From the NCBI GenBank assembly GCA_035652815.1, contig DASRDB010000011.1, forward strand, positions 1-64,000: a DNA stretch of 64,000 nt, written 5' to 3'. The notes beneath the pieces were generated by a model. It was not told the DNA's origin and did not search any database. It saw only the letters and a program-made list of their open reading frames with translations. Source of the DNA: DASRDB01 sp035652815 (GTDB lineage: Bacteria; Chloroflexota; Ktedonobacteria; Ktedonobacterales; Ktedonobacteraceae). Of this stretch, positions 42,019 through 50,820 are shown piece after piece (position 1 is the first letter of the stretch; every line of letters begins with the position of its first letter). Position numbers and translations under genes: made by a program.

Positions 42019-44121
42019 TTACCCCACCCCCAAATCCCCCAGCACCTTCCCCTGCACCTTCATCGCTTCCTGCCTCAGTCGTGCAAACGGCTCTACGCCC
42101 ATGTTTTGTTCGAGCGAGGCGAGGAAGCTGGCTAGCGAACTGAGTGTGGCATCGCGGGCGGCGACCCGTAGTTGCAGGGCGTAGATCAGCAGGGCGAGGG
42201 CTTCGGGCAGGCGTTTTTGTTCGTAGAGTAACATACCCATTGAGGTCAGAATCTGGCCCTGGCTTTGCTTGTCTTCGTTCTGAAGGGCGAGTTGCAGGGC
42301 CTGCAAATAGTTCATCAGCGCGACGGCGTAGTTTTTTTCGGCAAGGGCAAGCTGGCCCAGGCTGTGCAGCAGGGTGCATTCGACTTCCGGATCGGGCTGC
42401 TGCTGGTTGAGTTGCTGCGCCTGCTCGTAGTTGGCCTTTGCGCGGCGCAGGTCGCCCATGCTCGAAAAAATTTCGCCCTGGCTAATCAGCGCCATCTTCT
42501 GCCCGTGAATGTCGTGTAGTTCGCGTTGGATGGCGAAGGCGCGGGCGTAGCAGGCCTCGCTTTGCGCATAGTCTGCCAGACGACCGTAGAGCATGCCTAG
42601 CTGGCTGAAAATCATACCTTCGTCGTAGCGGGAGACCTTGCCTTTCGGAGGGGCCATATCGCTGTAGAGCCGGATGAGCGTGTTCCAGGCTCCCCAGCGC
42701 AGCAGGCTTTCGTGCAGGCCCTCGCCAAAGAGCATATCGCAGGCCTCTTGCCAGTGCCAGCCCAGACACAGATGCGCAATCACGGCCAGCATAGGCTCGA
42801 CATCCTGCATGCTGGCGCGTGCCTCTCGCGGCGGGCAGGTCTGCTGCGCCACCCGCGTATAGTAGCTGGCGACTCGCATATGTCCGGCGGCCAGGGCGAT
42901 TTCCCGTGCCTCGGAACTCACGTTCATCGCGTTTGGTTCGTTTGTTACGCCGAGCGCAAGCTTTCCACTCGGATGCCGGTCGTTGCCATCAATGTAATGT
43001 TCAAGAAAATACTGACGTAATAGCGCGTGCAGGCTGTATTGCGGCTGGCTGCCTGTGTATTCTTGCGGCAACAATTGCACCAGCGAAAGGCGCGCAAGAG
43101 TTTGCAGTTCGCGTTCAAAGGCGAGCGTGTCTACCGTCGTGCCATCTCCCGTCGTGGCCGTGATGATGCCATCAAGCGGAACAGGTTCGCTGAACAGGCA
43201 GAGGGCGCGCAGGATGGCACGTTGAATCGGGTTGAGGAACGTAGAGATGGCGTGAATGATGTTGAGCGTCACATCTCCATTCCATAAGGGCAGGCAGTCC
43301 GGCGAGTTCAACAGGTAGCTGAGCGAATAGCCGCTTAACGAGGAGAGCGCGACGAAGAGAACGAGCGCGTAGGCGTGTCCGGCGCAGCGCTGCCAGACCA
43401 GCGAAAGTTCCTGCGGCGATCCCGAAATGCCCCGTTGTTGCAGGAGCGCCACACCCTCAGGAAGACTCACCCGCGAGACGAGGTACGAGCGTGTGCGCGC
43501 TCCTTCCTGCGCCTGATAGGGAGAGCGAATGCTGGTCAGGATAACGCGGCTGGCCCCCAGGTCGTGCTGGAGCATCATCAAAAACTGCATGATAGCACCA
43601 CGTCCCGCTAATCCCTCTAACTTTTCCGAATCGAGCAGTTCCTCAAATTGATCCAGCACGATCAATGCTCCACCTTGAGGACGCCGCAGCGCTTCATACA
43701 ACACGGCGATTTGCTGCTCCGGCTTGAGCAGGTAGAACTCGTTGCGGTTGATCGGCAACAGGCCGAGGGCTGAGATAGAGGCCAGGAGCGCCGAGAGACA
43801 GTCGGGTAGGGTCGCGTTCGGTCCCAATGTCAGCCAGGCAAAATACTGCCAGGGCGACTTGCCTGTTGTCGCGACAGCCTGAAGCTGCCGGTAGACAAGC
43901 GCGGCCAGGGTCGATTTTCCGGCCCCAGGATCGCCTGCTATGACCAGAGTGCTGGTTTGCGCGTCTGCCAGCATGCGCAGCGCGGTATGCACCTCGTCAG
44001 CGCGTTGTAAAATCGCCCGCGCATCGATAGGCGGAGGAACCAGGGCATGAACGCTCAATCTTGAGATACAACTGCGCAGGTTCTGCTGCGCGGCAGGTTG
44101 ACTATGTAAAGTTTGCTGCAT
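42019..44121 (-). CDS. STAND-type ATPase with C-terminal TPR repeats
   Basis: 700 residues. Walker A is AGDPGAGKST (62-71) and Walker B is ALIVLDQFEELLD. A winged-helix-like region (AILRALCLFSEPVPLDGI, YSLHALLRQYFLEHY) follows, then at least six TPR-like units to the end (ARAFAIQRELHDIHGQKMAL, LRRAKANYEQAQQLN). This is the STAND plan of NB-ARC-like switches, but no N-terminal effector domain precedes the ATPase; only a 40-residue lead is present. It may be a regulator or a bare signalling hub. It faces fmt divergently. Confidence 0.85.
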   Translation of the reverse strand: MQQTLHSQPAAQQNLRSCISRLSVHALVPPPIDARAILQRADEVHTALRMLADAQTSTLVIAGDPGAGKSTLAALVYRQLQAVATTGKSPWQYFAWLTLGPNATLPDCLSALLASISALGLLPINRNEFYLLKPEQQIAVLYEALRRPQGGALIVLDQFEELLDSEKLEGLAGRGAIMQFLMMLQHDLGASRVILTSIRSPYQAQEGARTRSYLVSRVSLPEGVALLQQRGISGSPQELSLVWQRCAGHAYALVLFVALSSLSGYSLSYLLNSPDCLPLWNGDVTLNIIHAISTFLNPIQRAILRALCLFSEPVPLDGIITATTGDGTTVDTLAFERELQTLARLSLVQLLPQEYTGSQPQYSLHALLRQYFLEHYIDGNDRHPSGKLALGVTNEPNAMNVSSEAREIALAAGHMRVASYYTRVAQQTCPPREARASMQDVEPMLAVIAHLCLGWHWQEACDMLFGEGLHESLLRWGAWNTLIRLYSDMAPPKGKVSRYDEGMIFSQLGMLYGRLADYAQSEACYARAFAIQRELHDIHGQKMALISQGEIFSSMGDLRRAKANYEQAQQLNQQQPDPEVECTLLHSLGQLALAEKNYAVALMNYLQALQLALQNEDKQSQGQILTSMGMLLYEQKRLPEALALLIYALQLRVAARDATLSSLASFLASLEQNMGVEPFARLRQEAMKVQGKVLGDLGVG

Positions 44122-44315
44122 ACGTTTTTAGAAATCCATTTCCACCCAACAAAAATAGGCATGCCTTTTCCGCTTTGAAATATGTAACAGGAGTTGCGGT
44201 CCGGCTTGTGAGTGGAGTATACCATACCTTTTCTGCCCGTCGTGTTCTGATGTGTTTTGAGACATCATGCTGTAGCCGAAATGTGCTAATATAGACGTGT
44301 TAGGAGGAAGCGTAG

Positions 44316-45284
44316 ATGCTGCGTTTGATTTATATGGGTACGCCCCAGTTCGCCGTACCCGCGCTGGAAGCTTTAATTGAACATCGCGCCCCCGGTCGGT
44401 TGCTGCCGGAGGGGTATGAAATCGTAACGGTGATTACGAGACCGGATAAACCTGTTGGACGCGGCAAAGAAATCGTCTATTCGCCCGTCAAACAGGCCGC
44501 CCTTGCCCATAATATTCCCGTCTGGCAGCCCGGCTCCTTTAAGAAGCCAGAAAATGCTGAAGCCCTGGGCGCGCTGGCTGCTGATCTCTATGTCGTGGCC
44601 GCCTTCGGGCAAATCCTGCCCCAGAACGTCCTCAATCAGCCGCGCTACGGTAGCCTCAATATTCATGCCTCGCTTTTGCCGAAGTATCGCGGCGTCTCTC
44701 CCATCTCAGAGGCGATTTTGCAGGGCGAGCGCGAGACAGGCGTAACCATTATGCTGATGGATGCAGGTATCGACACCGGCCCTCTGCTCTTGCAAAAAAG
44801 TATCCCTATTATGGATGACGATACCACTGGCAGCCTTACCGCGAAGCTAGCCGACCTGGGCGCGCAGGCCTTACTCGAGGCGCTGCCCGGCTGGATTGCT
44901 GGAACCATTACGCCGCAGCCACAGGGCGAATCCCCGACGCCCTATACACATATGCTGCGCAAAGAGGATGGCGCGATAAATTGGCATGCACCTGCTGAAG
45001 TACTCTGGCGTCAGGTGCGCGCCTATTCTCCCTGGCCCGGCGCATATACTTCGTGGCGCGGCAAGCTGCTCAAAATTGTGGAGGCCCATCCCGACATGGC
45101 GAGTTCGGATGCGCGTCCGGGTGTGGTACTGGTTCGGAAAGCCCGGGGCCAGCAGCAACTGGCTGCAGGCACAGGAGAGGGCCTGCTGGTCATCGAGCGC
45201 CTGCAATTAGAGGGCAAAAAAGCACTCAGCGCCGACGAATTTTTGCGGGGCTATCCACAGATCGCGGGTGAGGTACTGGGGTAA
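44316..45284 (+). CDS. fmt: Methionyl-tRNA formyltransferase
   Basis: 322 residues. Fmt formylates initiator Met-tRNA using 10-formyl-tetrahydrofolate. Motifs seen are YMGTPQFAVPALEAL, VITRPDKPVGRGKE, the catalytic HASLLPKYRGVSP region with GDAGIDTGP-like MLMDAGIDTGPLL, and PYTHMLRKEDGAINW near the hinge. The C-terminal OB domain is complete. ATG 44316 follows AGGAGGA. The partner gene def, common beside fmt, is not adjacent here. Confidence 0.95.
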   Translation: MLRLIYMGTPQFAVPALEALIEHRAPGRLLPEGYEIVTVITRPDKPVGRGKEIVYSPVKQAALAHNIPVWQPGSFKKPENAEALGALAADLYVVAAFGQILPQNVLNQPRYGSLNIHASLLPKYRGVSPISEAILQGERETGVTIMLMDAGIDTGPLLLQKSIPIMDDDTTGSLTAKLADLGAQALLEALPGWIAGTITPQPQGESPTPYTHMLRKEDGAINWHAPAEVLWRQVRAYSPWPGAYTSWRGKLLKIVEAHPDMASSDARPGVVLVRKARGQQQLAAGTGEGLLVIERLQLEGKKALSADEFLRGYPQIAGEVLG

Positions 45285-45313
45285 TATAATAAAAGAAAAA
45301 GCCGCTTCCAAAG

Positions 45314-45378
45314 CCAGGGACCGCGAGGGTCGCCCCTACAAACGATTCTGGTAGGGGCGACCCTCGCGGTCGCCCTGG
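45314..45378. repeat. Family D palindromic repeat after fmt
   Basis: CCAGGGACCGCGAGGGTCGC at 45314 and GGTAGGGGCGACCCTCGCGG to 45378. The left arm lacks a two-base GC found in the other copies. Confidence 0.8.
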
Positions 45379-45423
45379 TTGTGCTGGTCGCCCTGATAAA
45401 CAGACGATAGTTGGTGGAACCGA

Positions 45424-45630
45424 TTACTGGCGAACCGTTGACTTGGGGCGGCTGACCAGCGCGGCGATAATGCCGACGACGGCCAGGCAGAAGAAGGCGA
45501 TAGCATGCTTAAGGTGCATGTTGGAATCGGCAATAATGTGAGGCACATTTGGAACCAGGAAAAACACGCCCAATGCCAGACCAATAATCGCCACTACGAT
45601 GCCGCCAAAAAAGAGACCGGGATTCTTCAT
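45424..45630 (-). CDS. Small two-helix membrane protein (MKNP family, copy 1)
   Basis: 68 residues, function unknown. Two membrane helices (LFFGGIVVAIIGLALGVFFL and HAIAFFCLAVVGIIAALVS) flank a short His/Asp loop (NVPHIIADSNMHLKH). ATG 45630 gives the start MKNPG, matching MKNPV of the gene 268 bases away; the longer frame to 45702 is not preferred. AAAGG lies 12 bases upstream. Confidence 0.65.
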   Translation of the reverse strand: MKNPGLFFGGIVVAIIGLALGVFFLVPNVPHIIADSNMHLKHAIAFFCLAVVGIIAALVSRPKSTVRQ

Positions 45631-45897
45631 AATGTTTTCAAACCTTTCTTTTCTGGATGGAAGCGAACTTTGCTGGTCGCCCCATCGGGATTTTTTACGC
45701 AAAAGTGATTATGAGCCGATCAATAATGAATAGGGTCGCTAACCCCGACTATTATACCAGACTCCAGAAACTCTTCAATTTTCTAGCCATTCTGGTTGGG
45801 CTTCTCTGTCCTTCTATCTAGACGAACGACGCGCAAAAAAGCCACCGCGAAGGATGAGAAGTTTGCCTTCCGGTGGCTGCGCTGCCATGCGATCGGA

Positions 45898-46092
45898 CTA
45901 CTTAACGGCCACTTTGCTGCCGGAGCGGGTCATGAACATGCCAACCACACCCGCGATGAGCAGGACTACGCCGACGCCCAGACCTGCATACGCGCGGGCG
46001 GGATGATGGCCACCGGCCAGGAAATAGATACCGGCAGCGAGAGCGATGACGCCAATTGCGATAACCGCATAAAAGATGACAGGATTCTTCAT
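45898..46092 (-). CDS. Small two-helix membrane protein (MKNP family, copy 2)
   Basis: 64 residues. Two helices (VIFYAVIAIGVIALAAGIYF and YAGLGVGVVLLIAGVVGMFM) with a His/Pro loop (GGHHPARA) and a basic end. Same layout and MKNPxxF start as copy 1, so the two are a tandem paralogous pair. AGAGGTAGG precedes the ATG. Function unknown; no enzymatic motif. Confidence 0.75.
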   Translation of the reverse strand: MKNPVIFYAVIAIGVIALAAGIYFLAGGHHPARAYAGLGVGVVLLIAGVVGMFMTRSGSKVAVK

Positions 46093-46279
46093 TGGAACTT
46101 CTACCTACCTCTTCTAGGGGCAACCATATCCGGTTGCCGGATAAATATTTGAATATTGCCCCGGCCTTTCCGAGGCGCTTCTATTGTACCAAACGAATGA
46201 GGTAACTTAAGCTACATATATGGTGAGCAAATAGCCATTTTGGGTATTTTTGCGGAGAGCGTTTTACGGAGATTGTTAA

Positions 46280-46352
46280 CGAAAGCCACCCGCAAGGGAT
46301 AGCTCTACAATAGCATCCGGCATGTAGAGCCATCCCTTGCGGGTGGCTTTCG
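46280..46352. repeat. Family E palindromic repeat
   Basis: CGAAAGCCACCCGCAAGGGA at 46280 pairs with the arm ending GGGTGGCTTTCG at 46352, with one A/C mismatch (GATAGC against GATGGC). The rest of 46093-46413 holds no gene. Confidence 0.85.
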
Positions 46353-46413
46353 TTCTCGTCCGGCTTTCGTTCCCTGCATTGATTGCAAGAACAAGAACTT
46401 CGCCCTTTATTAT

Positions 46414-47328
46414 CTATCCAATATGCGCACGAAACACTGTAAACAACAAAACCAGCGAGATCAGCCCCGCCGCCCAGCAATAGTACGCAAATGGATTAAG
46501 GCGGCCTGTCTCGAAGTATTTCATCAGGAATTTAGTGCTGAGGAAGGCCGCCACACCGGAGAGGATGACGCCTATGAAGACGTATAGCAGTGTTTGCTGG
46601 GACTGTCCGAATAGCTGCGGGATTTCCAGCGCACCGGCCAGGAAAATGAGTGGGGTGCCCAGCAGGAAAGAGAAACGCGCTGCGTCCTCGTGACTGAGAC
46701 GCACACCCAGCCCGGCTACCATCGTGATACCCGAACGCGAGATACCTGGAATAAGGGCCAATGATTGAGCGATGCCCACGACCAGCGCCTCTTTCCACGA
46801 CAGCGACGAGAGCGGGCGGAAGCTCGCCTCACGCTGCTTGGGGCCTGCAAATTGCTCTTTTGCCTCTGCTGCCCGTCGCATGCGCTCACCCGCGAATAGG
46901 ATCGAGCCATTCACTGCCAGGAAGGCAGCAGCAATGACCGGGGAGCCGAATAATTGTTTAAGGGGCGTCTCCAACAACAGGCCAATGAGTCCGGCAGGCA
47001 CGACGCCAATAATGATGAGGAAGCTGACCCACTCGTCAGTTCCTGTGCGCACTTCTCCCTCTTTAATGCTTTTCAACAGCGTCAGGATGACCTGGAGCCA
47101 GTCGCGCCAGAAGTAGAGAACCAGGGCGATACTGGTGCCGAGATGCAGCGCGACGATGATCGGTAGAAAGCAGCTCTGCCCGCCACAACTGGTATCGGTG
47201 GCGAGATTGATATTCCAGCCGAAGAGGCCGGGTAGAATGACAGTATGCCCCAGGCTGCTGATGGGAAACAATTCGGTTACGCCCTGGAGCAGCGCCAGAA
47301 AAATGGTTTGCCAGATCGTAAGATGCAT
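46414..47328 (-). CDS. uppP: Undecaprenyl-diphosphate phosphatase
   Basis: 304 residues, about eight membrane helices. UppP recycles the undecaprenyl carrier lipid for cell-wall synthesis and can raise bacitracin tolerance. The active-site motifs are QGVTELFPISSLGH near the N-terminus, with the catalytic Glu, and IPGISRSGITMVAGL. A short Cys-containing loop (DTSCGGQSCFLP) follows the first motif and is unusual. It is the last gene of ruvX-mltG-uppP, 24 bases after mltG. Confidence 0.95.
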   Translation of the reverse strand: MHLTIWQTIFLALLQGVTELFPISSLGHTVILPGLFGWNINLATDTSCGGQSCFLPIIVALHLGTSIALVLYFWRDWLQVILTLLKSIKEGEVRTGTDEWVSFLIIIGVVPAGLIGLLLETPLKQLFGSPVIAAAFLAVNGSILFAGERMRRAAEAKEQFAGPKQREASFRPLSSLSWKEALVVGIAQSLALIPGISRSGITMVAGLGVRLSHEDAARFSFLLGTPLIFLAGALEIPQLFGQSQQTLLYVFIGVILSGVAAFLSTKFLMKYFETGRLNPFAYYCWAAGLISLVLLFTVFRAHIG

Positions 47329-47352
47329 AGGTGTATACTCTCTCGTCCTCTC

Positions 47353-48450
47353 TTACTGCCCTAAGTATTGCTTTTCATCCGCCTGGAATTGGGCGTATGT
47401 TTTTTCATACACATTATGCCCATCTTTTTTCGACAGGAAGAAGTAATAATCGGTTTTCGCGGGTGATGCAGCCGCCATCAGGCTGGCGAGGCCTGGGCTG
47501 CATATCGGCGTCGGCGGAAGACCCTTGTGCGTGTAGGTATTCCAGGGGCTATCGGGCGCGATGTTTTTTCCGCTATCCTGAAGCGGCGTCCAGTAGTTCG
47601 CGGTGTTCTGCTGCGAATCGCGCGCGTACTGCACCGTCGGGTCGGCATCCAGCAAGCCCACTGTTTCATCGTTTGGCCGGTAGATGCGGTTCCAGTAAAC
47701 GCTGGCGACCTTCGGGCGGTCATCATCGAACAGAGCTTCGCGCTGCACGATAGATGCCAGCGTAACTACCTGGTAGAGCGACATCGAGTTTTGTTTCGCC
47801 AGCGAGTCCAGGTGGTTTTGCTGCACCTTGTCGTTGAACTCGGTCAGCATCATGTTTACCACATCGCGGGCCGTAGCATCGACCGGTACCAGATAGGTAT
47901 CTGGGAACAGCAGGCCTTCCATGCCACTACCAGCAGGAATAGATTTCAAAATCGGATATTTTCCGGCGTCGGGGAACTGGTCAGGATGTTTCGTGTATTT
48001 CAAGAAATCCTGCTCGTTGAATTTCGTGAGAGGCGGATAGCCGTCATTGTGCGCGAACTTATGGGCGATCTGCTCGATACGCCAGCCTTCCAGTACCGTC
48101 ACCGGAATTTCGTCCGGCTGTCCGTGTAACAAGGTAGAGATGATCTGGTCAATCGTCATGCTGGGGTTGAGGTTGTACGCGCCAGCCTGTAATTGCGTAT
48201 CCAATCCCTTGATGCGTGCCCAGATGCGAAAAGCCAGCGCATTGCGGATAAGGCCCTTTTGTTGCAGTTGATCGGCGATCTGCGCGGTCGATTCACCGCT
48301 CTGGATCACGAAAGGAACGGTCTGACCCTGCGTGGAGACGGGTTGAAAGACGTCGGTGACGGTATTCCAGGCGAGGTAGACACCACCAAAGATGAGTATG
48401 CCTAGCAGGAGTATGGATATGATAGCGGCGCGTGAACCTCGTTTTTTCAT
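47353..48450 (-). CDS. mltG: Endolytic peptidoglycan transglycosylase MltG
   Basis: 365 residues. An N-terminal membrane helix (AAIISILLLGILIFGGVYLA) anchors a YceG-fold domain. MltG cuts nascent glycan strands and so limits their length. Motifs: VLEGWRIEQIA, GLLFPDTYLVP, LASIVQREA with the catalytic Glu, and SPWNTYTHKGLPPTPICSPG. Its start overlaps the ruvX stop by four bases (ATGA). The pair ruvX-mltG is conserved in many bacteria. Confidence 0.95.
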   Translation of the reverse strand: MKKRGSRAAIISILLLGILIFGGVYLAWNTVTDVFQPVSTQGQTVPFVIQSGESTAQIADQLQQKGLIRNALAFRIWARIKGLDTQLQAGAYNLNPSMTIDQIISTLLHGQPDEIPVTVLEGWRIEQIAHKFAHNDGYPPLTKFNEQDFLKYTKHPDQFPDAGKYPILKSIPAGSGMEGLLFPDTYLVPVDATARDVVNMMLTEFNDKVQQNHLDSLAKQNSMSLYQVVTLASIVQREALFDDDRPKVASVYWNRIYRPNDETVGLLDADPTVQYARDSQQNTANYWTPLQDSGKNIAPDSPWNTYTHKGLPPTPICSPGLASLMAAASPAKTDYYFFLSKKDGHNVYEKTYAQFQADEKQYLGQ

Positions 48451-48950
48451 AAAGTCCTATCCCTCTTCTCGGAAGCATGCGCGTCCAGGTATTCCTGGAG
48501 AAAAACCGCTGCGGCCATCGCGTCGATCTCCTGCCCCTTTTTCCTCCTCCGTGGCTGATGCCCATGAGACGATGATGCGCGCCTCCGACCTGTATTGCCA
48601 GCCTGTTTGCCCTCCATATCGCGCTCCCGCAGGAGCCGCTGCGCCTCCACTGTGGAAAGGCGCTCATCCCAGAAGGTGATGGGAAGGGTGACATGCTGTT
48701 TCAGCCGTTCAGCAAAAGCGAGAATACGTTCGCCCTGGGCATGAATCTGCCCATCCAGGCTGATAGGCAGGCCAATGACAAGACCCTCGGCCTCCGTCTC
48801 CTCGATCAGACGCGCAATCGCCTCCCAGGTCTGTTCCTCGTTCCGCGTGACGCGCAGGATGGTATAGGGCGAGGCCAGCATACCGGTGGCGTCGCTTACT
48901 GCCACGCCAATCCTGACCTCTCCAACATCCAGCGCCATCAATCGTGCCAT
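48447..48950 (-). CDS. ruvX: Putative pre-16S rRNA nuclease / Holliday junction resolvase-like (YqgF)
   Basis: 167 residues. RNase H-like fold with MARLMALDVGEVRIGVAVSD (first catalytic Asp D8), GLVIGLPISLDG, FWDERLSTVEAQRLL and EIDAMAAAVFLQEYL. Family members process the 5' end of pre-16S rRNA. A basic 30-residue insertion (GRRRASSSHGHQPRRRKKGQ) precedes the last catalytic Asp, within the range seen in homologues. It leads the ruvX-mltG-uppP operon. Confidence 0.93.
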   Translation of the reverse strand: MARLMALDVGEVRIGVAVSDATGMLASPYTILRVTRNEEQTWEAIARLIEETEAEGLVIGLPISLDGQIHAQGERILAFAERLKQHVTLPITFWDERLSTVEAQRLLRERDMEGKQAGNTGRRRASSSHGHQPRRRKKGQEIDAMAAAVFLQEYLDAHASEKRDRTL

Positions 48951-49047
48951 CGTGTTTTCTCCATGCCCAATATTCCCTATTCTATAGCATTCTAACGAAG
49001 GAGTCGTTGTTTGTCTAGCAGAGATAGGAAGAAGAGTTTGGAGGCGT

Positions 49048-49142
49048 CAATTTTTTGCAGAGAGAATCCCCGAAGCTACCCGCATAATAGGCCGGGTGGC
49101 TTTCGTTCCCCCACGCCTGTTGCAAAAAATTGGCCTACATCC
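49048..49142. repeat. Degenerate family E repeat nested in another palindrome
   Basis: CAATTTTTTGCA (49048-49059) and TGCAAAAAATTG (49131-49142) are exact complements. Between them a shortened family E unit (CGAAGCTACCCGCATAATAG then GCCGGGTGGCTTTCG) is inserted. Confidence 0.75.
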
Positions 49143-49186
49143 TATCATTTCTTAAGAATATTTTTATCCATAAAGGAGAGCATGAA

Positions 49187-49942
49187 ATGAGCGAACCCCA
49201 GATTTTAGCGGGCGCGGAACCCTTTTTTGCCGAAAAAGGCCGCGTGGGCGTGCTTGTCTCGCATGGTTATACTGGCAATCCTCAAAGTATGCGCTATCTG
49301 GCGGAAGGCCTGGCGAATGCCGGGTACACCGTTGCCCTGCCGCGTCTGAAAGGGCATGGCACCACGCCTGCCGATATGGCGGCCAGCACCGCCAGCGACT
49401 GGATCGCCGACCTGGAAAAAGCCTGCCAGTGGCTGGAACAGCGCTGTGACACGCTATTTATGACCGGGCTTTCAATGGGCGGCACACTTACGCTGTTTAT
49501 GGCCGGACAGTTTCCCGAGCGCTTCAAAGGTATTATGCCTATCAACGCTGCCCTTTTTGTCAACAATCCCGCGTTGGCCTCGCTGGCCTATATGTCTCCC
49601 GCGCCTGCCGAAGTGCCGGGCGTCGGCAATGATGTCAAGGCGGAGGGCGTAACCGAACTGGCCTATCCGGTTGTGCCCGTTCCAACTGTGAAGGAACTGT
49701 ATGCCCTCATGAAGGTGGCGGACGAAATGCTCCCGCGCATCTCCTGCCCGGCCTTGATCTTCGTCTCGCGGGATGACCACGTGGTACCACCATCCAACGC
49801 CGAATACATCTACCGGAAGTTGCCCCACCCGGATAAACAGCTTATCTGGCTCGAAAATTCTTATCACGTGGCAACGCTGGACAACGACAAAGACTTTATT
49901 TTACGTAAAATTGATGATTTTATTCGCTCTCATCTGCAATAG
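49187..49942 (+). CDS. Alpha/beta hydrolase, carboxylesterase/monoglyceride lipase-like
   Basis: 251 residues. Catalytic Ser in GLSMGG, with VLVSHGYTGNPQSMRYLAEG forming the oxyanion part, Asp in FVSRDDHVVPP and His in ENSYHVATLDND. These match Est30-type esterases. ATG 49187 is chosen because AAAGGAG lies upstream; a nearer ATG at 49182 opens only a two-codon frame. The pyrK-like gene starts 49 bases after it, so the two may be co-transcribed. Confidence 0.88.
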   Translation: MSEPQILAGAEPFFAEKGRVGVLVSHGYTGNPQSMRYLAEGLANAGYTVALPRLKGHGTTPADMAASTASDWIADLEKACQWLEQRCDTLFMTGLSMGGTLTLFMAGQFPERFKGIMPINAALFVNNPALASLAYMSPAPAEVPGVGNDVKAEGVTELAYPVVPVPTVKELYALMKVADEMLPRISCPALIFVSRDDHVVPPSNAEYIYRKLPHPDKQLIWLENSYHVATLDNDKDFILRKIDDFIRSHLQ

Positions 49943-49991
49943 AGAGCCGACGGTTACGCGCCGTTTGTTTCACCTGGAAAGTAGCTATGCC

Positions 49992-50744
49992 ATGCGCTTG
50001 CTCGACGCGACCATTACGAGTACTAGTGAGATAGCTCCCGGCATGCACCTCATCGAGATGCACGCGCCTTCGCTTGCTCACGCGACCCAACCTGGACAGT
50101 ATTGCATGGTGCGCTGCTGCGATGCGCAGGCAAGCGATCCGCTGTTGCGCCGCCCATTCTTTATATATGCAACCGGGCGGCGTTCCGGTCTCTGTTCGCT
50201 GCTGATCTCTGTGCGCGGGCGCGGCAGTTCCTGGCTTGCTAAACAGTCGCGGGGCGCGATACTCGATATTCTTGGTCCGCTGGGTCACGGTTGGACGATC
50301 TCTCCTACTGCGCGCAACCTTTTGCTGGTCAGCGAGGGAAATATTGTGAGCGCACTGACCCTGCTGGCCCAGGTGGCGAGCGAGCAGGATATAAATGTGA
50401 CGCTCATCAGTCGTTTCGCTGCGGGTGATACTCCCTTTCCTCCAACGCTGCTTCCCCCCGAGGTCGAATACTTGATGGTAAGTGATGAGCGGGATTTTTT
50501 TAACTCGGTGAGCAGCCACCTGCCCTGGGCGGACGCTGTGTATTGCGCGGTTGCGCGTGAAACGATAGGCAAGCTGTACGCGGCGCACGAACGCCTGCGG
50601 CGCAAGCATTTCGCCCAGGCGATTATGCTGCGCCCGCTGGTATGTGGAAATGGCGTATGCCTGACGTGCAGTGTGGAGACGGCAACCGGCCCGAAACTGG
50701 TCTGCACTGAAGGGCCGGTTTTCTACTTCGAGGAACTCGCCTGA
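49992..50744 (+). CDS. pyrK: Dihydroorotate dehydrogenase electron-transfer subunit-like protein
   Basis: 250 residues. An FAD-binding barrel (GQYCMVRCCDAQASDPLLRR, PFFIYATG) and NAD-type domain (LLLVSEGNIVSALTLLAQV) precede a [2Fe-2S] cluster motif near the end: CGNGVCLTCSVETATGPKLV with a further Cys in VCTEGP. This is the PyrK plan. The partner pyrD is not in this window, so the call rests on fold; other ferredoxin-reductase relatives remain possible. The frame extends far upstream inside the hydrolase gene, but ATG 49992 fits the family length. Confidence 0.8.
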   Translation: MRLLDATITSTSEIAPGMHLIEMHAPSLAHATQPGQYCMVRCCDAQASDPLLRRPFFIYATGRRSGLCSLLISVRGRGSSWLAKQSRGAILDILGPLGHGWTISPTARNLLLVSEGNIVSALTLLAQVASEQDINVTLISRFAAGDTPFPPTLLPPEVEYLMVSDERDFFNSVSSHLPWADAVYCAVARETIGKLYAAHERLRRKHFAQAIMLRPLVCGNGVCLTCSVETATGPKLVCTEGPVFYFEELA

Positions 50745-50755
50745 CATTAAAAAAC

Positions 50756-50798
50756 CTCTCGATGTCCTCCTGAGCGCAGCGAAGGAGGACATCGAGAG
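50756..50798. repeat. Family A half-element as pyrK terminator
   Basis: CTCTCGATGTCCTCC (50756-50770) pairs exactly with GGAGGACATCGAGAG (50784-50798) around the constant core TGAGCGCAGCGAA. The stem differs fully from GTCATCC types but still pairs. It follows the pyrK stop by 11 bases. Confidence 0.8.
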
Positions 50799-50820
50799 AC
50801 AGGTAGGTAATGGCGTGACG

